DNA of 64,000 nucleotides, taken from Phocoena phocoena (Eukaryota > Chordata > Mammalia > Artiodactyla > Phocoenidae). Positions 57,590 to 64,000 of this stretch are shown here, piece by piece (the stretch's first letter is position 1; each line of letters opens with the position of its first letter). A program made the position numbers and the translations under genes. The stretch covers positions 26,527,668 through 26,591,667 of the forward strand of contig NC_089234.1 in the NCBI RefSeq assembly GCF_963924675.1, in the 5' to 3' direction. Below the pieces are notes generated by a model that was not told where the DNA came from, made no database searches, and saw only the letters and a list, made by a program, of their open reading frames with translations.

Positions 57590-58115
57590 TTTTCAAAAGT
57601 AGTCCACTCCTAGTAATTTACCCAAGTGAAATGGAAACCTGACTTGAATAAATGTTTATAGTGGCGTTATCCATACATTCTCTCAAAACTGGAAACAACC
57701 CAAATGACCCTCAACTGATGAGTGAATAAACAAACTGTGGTACACCCATATAATGAAATACTACTCGGCAATAAAAAGGAATGAATCACTGATACATGCA
57801 GCAACATGGATGAATTCACTTGCATTACACAGTATGAAAAAATCTGGACTCAAAAGGCTATATAGTGTATGGTTTGATGTATATGATAGTCTGGAAATGG
57901 AAAAATTATAGGGACAGAATTTAGATCAGCCCGGGGCTGGGGTTGGGAGGAGGGGTATGGGGGAAATTTTTGGGTGATGAAACTGTTCTGTATCTTGATT
58001 GTGATGTTGATTACATGACTGTATGCATTTTTCAAAACTTACAGACTGTACACTAAAAGGGTAAATTTTACTGTATGCAAATTTTACCTTAATTTAAAAA
58101 TTAGATCTTCACAGG
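57590..58115 (+). mobile_element. Old L1 3' end, sense
   Basis: gtggcgttatccatacattc, aatgaccctcaactgatgag, aatactactcggcaataaaa and gtaaattttactgtatgcaa in sense order. One of only three L1 pieces sense to ARMH3. Confidence 0.8.
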
Positions 58116-59542
58116 GAAAGGTAAGACATTAAACTTTTGACTATCACTCCCGCAGTTTATATGTGGCAACTTTTTGAAACTGATTTGAGTAACAGGAGGT
58201 GGAATTTGGATTTTCTTCATGTTGCATCCAAATTCCAAGGGTTTTTTTGTTTGTTTGTTTTTGAGTGGAAGCAGAGATGGAAGGGTGAGTTGCAGTGGAT
58301 TTCTTTAGGTGTCAGATTATATAAACCTGTATACTGATATAAGGGTTATTTTAAGAAGAAAATCACAGTTAAGGAGCTTTTGGACCTTGTTGATAGCCAT
58401 CATACAAAGACAAGCGAATCATTTCCCCAATTTATGGATTGAATCCCATTATTTGGAGTTCTGTGGATTTAGTTTTTGTTTTAAAGCTTTGTTTATTTGT
58501 TCTGTCTGGGCTCTTCCATGACTGAATTGTTATAAGACCCAGAATAGAGCCCAGGGTATTTCTGTCCCAGAGCTAGCTTCAGAGACAACTTCTTTACCTC
58601 TCCACATTTGGACTGGAACAAAAAGCTTCATCACACTATGGATCTGTGAGGCAGGTTTGCAGAATGTCAGGGACCCAGGGATAGGTAAACCACTAATGCC
58701 AAATCACTGCTGAAAGCTGCTGTGCCTTTTTCCTCCCCCTCCCCCATGTCTCCAGTGATCTGAACTGTGTGTATAGTGCTTGTTTCTCATGTCCAACTTG
58801 AAGCACTTCCCTGAATGCCAAACTCTTCAATATCTATTCAGTGTCTCTAAAAATAGCCCAGTGGGGGAAAATTATATGGTGGTAGTATTATTACACTACT
58901 TGCAGCAATAATACTTAATATAGCTCTGTGGCTGCAGCTTAGTGTGCTAACTGCTGACTACCCTGAGCAGATGTGTGGCCCTCATTCTGGCCCAGACCAG
59001 GCAGATTACATTTAGCAAGATGCTGATTCCATGAGTGATTTGCCAAGCAAATATCTATGAGTCTTCCAGTGTTTATAGCTGAATGGTTTTTAGCACTGGA
59101 CCTGAAGGGGCTGCTGTGCCCCCAACCAAGACCCCATCTGTTAAAACCTCACATTGATTTGTATCCCTAGTAATAAAAATCTGTCCCTTCTCCTAGTGTG
59201 ATAAATAATGCAGATAATACTAGATGAAGGCTGCTATTGGAGCAGAACTCTAATCATTCTGTTCAGTGTTGAACTGAAACTAATTTAATCAGAAATGGGA
59301 TTTTCTCATATATACATATCAAGTGGCCTATTGTTTTCTTATTCTGACTTAGCATGTTCACCTATACTTGCAGGGTTTAGCAAGTAGTAATTTAAAAGAT
59401 GTAATTAGCTTTGTAAAAAAAATGACAAGTTTTAGCAGGGAAAGAAATTATAAGATGACATTTAAAAATTTTGCCTGGATAAATAGGTGATAATGAAACA
59501 CTGAGATAAAGGTTTATGTCAGCAGCGTATCATATCTTAATC
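58116..59542. other. Intronic repeat-poor block
   Basis: No transposon recognised in about 1.4 kb. 58850-59300 has several ATTA/TAAT words and a cgc-poor, evenly mixed composition that may be conserved non-coding DNA. No exon. Confidence 0.4.
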
Positions 59543-59544
59543 CT

Positions 59545-59569
<25 letters not shown>
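59543..59569. repeat. (TA)n microsatellite
   Basis: Twelve to thirteen uninterrupted TA units immediately before a truncated SINE. Confidence 0.95.
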
Positions 59570-59576
<7 letters not shown>

Positions 59577-59620
59577 TATTTATTTTTGGCTGCGTTGGGT
59601 CTTTGTTGCTGTGCACGGGC
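59570..59620 (-). mobile_element. 5'-truncated CHR SINE scrap
   Basis: Only the tail and ggctgcgttgggtctttg...tgtgcacgggc survive; the body and tRNA head are absent, so it lacks a promoter. Confidence 0.85.
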
Positions 59621-60269
59621 AGCAATAATTACTTATTTTGTATTTTCTGTGTACCAGCCCTGTGCCCTTAGCTCCTGACCTGCATCAGCAGTACCACATG
59701 GCAGGACTTCATAGGATAAAATGTGATTGCAGTTAAGACTTTGGAAGGACATCTGAAGGCCAGGGTACAATCATGTTGTACCCAAGATAGAATGTGACCA
59801 AGATAGCTGTGCTCCCACTATAGCTCCTTTGAAAAGTTCCAGGAGATGACGGACTACTGCTTATCACTCATTATTTGCTTCTGGAGAGTTTCTGAAGTGT
59901 TCCCTCCCTCCTGTGCAGTCATGGAAGTCACTCCAGGAGAGAGGAAGCCACTTTAAGCACTAAACTGGACATGTCTCTTGGGGACATTTGCCCACTAGAG
60001 TCTGATTGCCTTTGACTTTAGTCAAGACTGATGTTCTTCTTTCTGTCTGACCTTTTAAGCAAGGGCTTTCTCCTAGATCAAGAGCTATCCCCTCCCTGCG
60101 CCATATCTTGGATATCCTTCCAGAGATAATGTGTACATGTGGAAGTATGTTTTGTTTTGGGGTTTTTGTTTGTTTATCAGTCATTTGGGAAATGCAAAAT
60201 TTGACATCTATTGATTTAAAAATCTCAGCATAATACGAATAGAAGAGCTTCCTCTACCCGATAAAGGGC

Positions 60270-60542
60270 ATCTATAAAAACCTTTAACTATCGTACTTAA
60301 CAGTGAAAGACTGAATGCTTTTCCTCTAAGATCAGGAACAAAGTGGGGATGTCTACCCCACCTCTATTCAGCATTGTGCTGGCGATTCTAGACAGTGCAG
60401 TCGGGCAAGAAAAAGAAATGGAATGTGTCTAGATTGAAAAAGGAGACAAACTGTCTTTACTTGTAGACAACATGATTGTCTAAGTAGAAAACCTGATGGA
60501 TTCTACAAAAAGTTACTAGAATAAGTGAGTTTAGCAAGGTTG
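60270..60542 (+). mobile_element. L1 ORF2 reverse-transcriptase fragment, sense
   Basis: cttaacagtgaaagactgaa, tctaagatcaggaacaaagt, cagcattgtgctggcgattc and gtagacaacatgattgtcta are sense ORF2 RT words with frameshifts. Confidence 0.75.
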
Positions 60543-60582
60543 TTTTCCCTTGGTAGTAAATTCCAGAGGTGAAGTTCAGTTC

Positions 60583-60925
60583 ACTTTTTTATTTTATTTT
60601 ATTTTTTAAAATTAATTTTTATTGGAGTGTAGTTGCTTTACAATGTTGTGTTAGTTTCTACTGTACAACAAAATGAATCAGCTATAGATATGCATATATC
60701 CCCTCTTTTTTGGATTTCCTTCCCATTTAGGTCACCACAGTGCATTAAGTAGAGTTCCCTGTGCTATACAGTATGTTCTCATTAGTTGTCTATTTTATAC
60801 ATAGTATCAATAGTGTATAGATGTCAATCCCAATTTCCGAATTCCTCCCACCCCACCTTGGTATCCATACATTTGTTCTCTACATCTCTGTCTCTATTTC
60901 TGCTTTGCAAATAAGATCATCTATA
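60583..60925 (-). mobile_element. L1 3'UTR fragment
   Basis: (ttta)n tail, attggagtgtagttgcttta ... ctctatttctgctttgcaaa. It ends within about 20 nt of the same L1 position as the copy at 50434. Confidence 0.9.
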
Positions 60926-61625
60926 CCACTTTTAATTCTTCCTGCTAGTGTCAGTAACAGTCAGTCAGATACAGCATTTATTCACCAAAGACTAGATACG
61001 TTTAAGAGTATTTCAACCTTTAGTGTTTTTAACTTACTAGGGCCCCATCATTGTACTGTTTCTTATGTTGAAGTGTAGACCATGGGAAGAGCAGGTGGAC
61101 CAGTAAGAGGGGAAACATTTGCAACAAGTTCTAGACAGCATGGTCCAATATAAGTATATTATCAGCCACATACAACTTTATTTTCAAACAGGTGAAATTA
61201 ATTTTAATAATATGTTATTTACCCACATGTACCCAAAATATTATCATTCTAACATGTAATCAATATAAAAATTATTGAGATATTTTATATTCTTAATATA
61301 TTTTATAAAATCTTTGAAGTCAGGTGGCTATTTTATACTTACAGCACAGCTCAATTCCGATGATATATTTTCATTGGAAATATTTGATCTATATTTAGAT
61401 TTCATAAAATTTACAATTGAAAAAGTAGAGTTATATACCCAAGTTGTTCCAAACATACTTAAAAGTTTTCCAGTAACTGAATTGCGTACCTAAATGTCAT
61501 TCCTCTTTAATATTTGCATTCTCATTGATAAAACTGGTTCATCGTTTTTAGAATTCATTTGACTTCAGATCTACATCTGTCCAGGTTAAGGTAATTCAGT
61601 AAACTCTTGTTTTAGCACCAAATTC
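60926..61625. other. Intronic AT-rich unique stretch
   Basis: No repeat recognised. Low GC throughout. No gene. Confidence 0.35.
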
Positions 61626-61641
61626 AAAAAGGTACGGCGTA

Positions 61642-61834
61642 GGGGCTTCCCTGGTGGCGCAGTGGTTGAGAGTCCGCCTGCCGATGCAGGGACATGGGTT
61701 CGTGCCCCAGTCCGGGAAGATCCCACATGCGGCTGGGCCCATGAGCCATGGCCGCTGAACCTGCGCATCCGGAGCCTGTGCTCCGCAACGGGAGAGGCCA
61801 CAACAGTGAGAGGCCCACGTACCGCAAAAAAAAA
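61642..61834 (+). mobile_element. Young CHR SINE with small deletion
   Basis: ggggcttccctggtggcgca, B box gggttcgtgccccagt, A-tail. Perfect duplication aaaaaggtacggcgta at 61626-61641 and 61835-61850. About 8-10 nt of the body after cccacatgc are missing. Confidence 0.95.
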
Positions 61835-61850
61835 AAAAAGGTACGGCGTA

Positions 61851-62440
61851 AATTGTTAAAGTAACTCAAACTTTATCCATATCGCAAAAATGTTTTCAAA
61901 AATTTCTTGTAGTTTTTGCAGTTAGCTAGTGCTATCAATTACAATTAAAAATTTCCATATTTTGATTCATACTAGAAAAATGTGTTAATTATCATTGATA
62001 TTATGAAAAGTTTCAATGTCAACATAAATACCTGGCCAGATAGGTCACAAAATAAGCTTTTTCCTTCCTTGGAGCTTCAAATTTAACTCTTTAATTTAAA
62101 AATATTTTTTATTATTGAATATTTGACAGGCATTCCTTTTGTTTCAAGAACATCTTGAGTTGAAATTAACAGTATAGTCTTTTGTAAACCTCACCACAAC
62201 TCAACCGGTGAGCATTGGCAAAGAACTCAGGATCATTAAATTCATTGTCTTCTAATTCTCTTAACTGTTCCATAAACCTGCAATGTTCATAGCTTTTGCA
62301 GGTATGTACTAAATTATTTTAACAACTGTATCCATGATACAGAGTCTGCTTCAGAAAACTATGGACAAATATTTTTAACATGTACCATGAAGAATGAAGC
62401 AGGAGGGGAAAACTTTAGTCTTGTTTTAAAATTCCTATAA
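61851..62440. other. Intronic AT-rich unique stretch
   Basis: No repeat, RNA or exon recognised. Confidence 0.35.
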
Positions 62441-62562
62441 GGAATTCCCTGGAGGTCCAGTGGTTAGACTCCACGCTTTCACTGCTGAGGGCCCGGGTTC
62501 AATCCCTGCTCAGGGAACTAAGATCTAGCTGCCGGCAGGGCCAAAAAAATAAAAATAAATAA
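62441..62562 (+). mobile_element. CHR-type SINE, short older form
   Basis: ggaattccctggaggtccag, cgggttcaatccctgctcag and an (aaat)n tail. Confidence 0.88.
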
Positions 62563-62836
62563 AATGCCAATAAATCTGGACTTTCAACCTAACATAGCGC
62601 GAGCACCATTTGTGTGCTGTAATTTTTTTAAAATTCTAGTCAAATTCCTTATTGACAGATGTAGAAGATGTAAAAATATGCCACAAGTTCAGGGATTTGG
62701 GCTGCGAATTGACAAAATTTTCTACATATTTGGAAGTTACTTGAGACAAAATGTACCCGAAGTATTTATTAATTGCGTAGTGTCATCTAAAATCTAGAGA
62801 AAAGTAATTTAAAACATTTTGAATCAATTGATTTTT

Positions 62837-63186
62837 AAATTAATTTATTTATGTATTTATTTTTGGCTGTGTTGGGTGTTCGTTGCTGTGCGCAGGCTTT
62901 CGCTAGTTGTGGTGAGCGGGGGGCTATTCTTCGTTGTGGTGCGCGGGCTTCTTATTGCAGTGGCTTCTCTTGTTGCGGAGCACGGGCTCTAAGTGCACAG
63001 GCTTCAGTAGTTGTGGCACGTGGGCTCAGTAGTTGTGGCTTACGGGCTCTAGAGCTCAGGCTCAGTAGCTGTGGCACACAGGCTTAGTTGCTCTATAGCA
63101 TGTGGGATCTTCCCCGGCCAGGACTCGAACCCGTGTCCCTTGCATTGGCAGGCAGATTCTTAACCACTGTGCCACCAGGGAAGCCC
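62837..63186 (-). mobile_element. CHR SINE, long-body form
   Basis: (ttta)n tail, ggctgtgttgggtgttcgtt, body units and gccaccagggaagccc. Duplication tgaatcaattgattttt (62820-62836) against tgaatcgattgattttt (63187-63203). Confidence 0.94.
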
Positions 63187-63370
63187 TGAATCGATTGATT
63201 TTTGGTAATTAGAAAGTCATATTCTATAGGCAATTGTTTAGTGGTTTAATTGAGGATCTTTCACTTTTTATAAGGTAGGGTTTTTTTCCCTCATAATTGT
63301 CTGATAAACTGTCCATAACTGAAATAATAATTTCTTTTACCATATCTCCATCAAAAAAATGGTACAGTAG

Positions 63371-63508
63371 GGACTTCCCTGGTGGTCCAGTGGTTAAGAC
63401 TCTGTGCTCCCAAGCAGAGGGCCTAGATCCCACATGCATGCTGCAACTAACACCCGGCACAGCCAAATAAATAAATATTTTTTAAAAAATACCCTGATAA
63501 CCATTAAA
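63371..63508 (+). mobile_element. CHR-type SINE, short form lacking its B-box segment
   Basis: gggacttccctggtggtcca, then gagggcctagatcccacatg: the ggttcaatccctggt part is missing. Duplication aaaaaaatggta(c/t)agtag at 63353-63370 and about 63509-63526. The tail contains extra non-A sequence (taccctgataaccatt). Confidence 0.88.
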
Positions 63509-63528
63509 AAAAAAAAATGGTATAGTAG

Positions 63529-64000
63529 CCAGAGATGCAGGCTCAGATCCTGTTAAAAATCATGGAAATTTTTTTTGGACATTTAATTCTGATTTCAGAC
63601 AACCTGTTTTGTTGATTCATTTTTAATGTTTTAATGTTAGGAATAAACTTCGTATTTATTTTATATTTGCTGACATTTGTTAGTAGTATTTACTTTATTA
63701 TCTTGAAAAGTTGTTTACACAACAAAAAGCCTTTTTGTTTCGTCTTGCTGAAGCAAAGTGCAGTTGCCATTCATTATGAAACGTACAACATACCTTCTTC
63801 CAGACTTTCTTTGCTGTTCTGAAGTAGTACTGTTATTTGCATCTCTGCTCCATAATGCATCCGTGGTATGCCTTCATTTTGAACTTAAAAATCGGTTTAT
63901 ATTTACATTTTAAAACTAGAAACATAATTTGACTATCATTAAAAGCTGATCAGTATTCTACTCTAATTACCAATTCTGATGTGTGTAGGTATCACTGTAA
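63529..64000. other. Intronic unique stretch to the window end
   Basis: AT-rich. No further ARMH3 exon found; the transcript continues beyond the window. Confidence 0.4.

Larger units (their letters stand above)
1..64000 (+). other. ARMH3: ARMH3 transcription unit, internal part (five exons and their introns)
   Basis: Five short exons on the + strand join into one open frame of 436 nt (about 145 codons). Phases fit at every junction: each partial codon at an exon end is completed by the next exon. The translation agrees with my memory of the C-terminal portion of vertebrate ARMH3 (C10orf76, DUF1741/armadillo-like family). Known role of the family: a soluble protein that binds the Golgi PI4-kinase PI4KB and the Arf-GEF GBF1 and supports Golgi PI4P. 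Introns visible here are 4941, 21338, 532 and 10686 nt, plus open-ended flanks. Neither the first nor the last exon is in the window, so promoter, start codon, stop codon and poly(A) site are not visible. No decay is seen in any exon. Confidence 0.9.

Noticed and set aside
59543..59569. TA-rich tract as TATA promoter
   Set aside because: Simple (TA)n repeat beside a SINE scrap, with no other promoter sign.

Overview
The window is mammalian nuclear DNA from the inside of one large gene, and almost certainly from a cetacean. The main clue to the organism is the SINE population: about 30 copies of tRNA-Glu-derived CHR-type SINEs, including a young, little-diverged subfamily, alongside cetartiodactyl-type L1 3' ends. 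I saw no BovB LINE, which a ruminant would be expected to carry. The whale/dolphin assignment is an inference from repeats.

Five coding exons on the + strand (1612-1672, 6614-6702, 28041-28123, 28656-28782, 39469-39544) read in one continuous frame with GT-AG borders and compatible phases at every junction. The roughly 145 residues they encode match my memory of the C-terminal part of ARMH3 (C10orf76), a cytosolic/Golgi armadillo-like protein that works with PI4KB and GBF1 in Golgi PI4P supply. The exons before and after these lie outside the window, so the whole window is transcribed. There is no other convincing protein-coding or RNA gene.

The rest is intron. 1-6.6 kb holds an upstream intron end, MIRs and an unassigned LTR-like repeat. 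6.7-28 kb is a 21.3-kb intron with many SINEs, two Tigger-type DNA transposon remnants (17.7 and 19.2-19.8 kb) and a 3.4-kb L1 (23.85-27.50 kb) whose 3' end lies inside ORF2. 28.8-39.5 kb holds several old L1 segments and a composite SINE. 39.5-64 kb is an open-ended intron with L1 relics, a CR1/L3-like fossil, a retrocopy of an unidentified transcript (48.5-48.9 kb), a poly(A)-only insertion at 51.08 kb, and AT-rich unique blocks that could be regulatory.

There is no operon or multigene system. The most unusual items are retrotransposition products: an L1 copied from a prematurely polyadenylated RNA, a 3'-end retrocopy of unknown source, a tail-only insertion with target-site duplication, and a SINE-in-SINE chimera without hallmarks of normal insertion. 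I found no undescribed defence, toxin or viral system.
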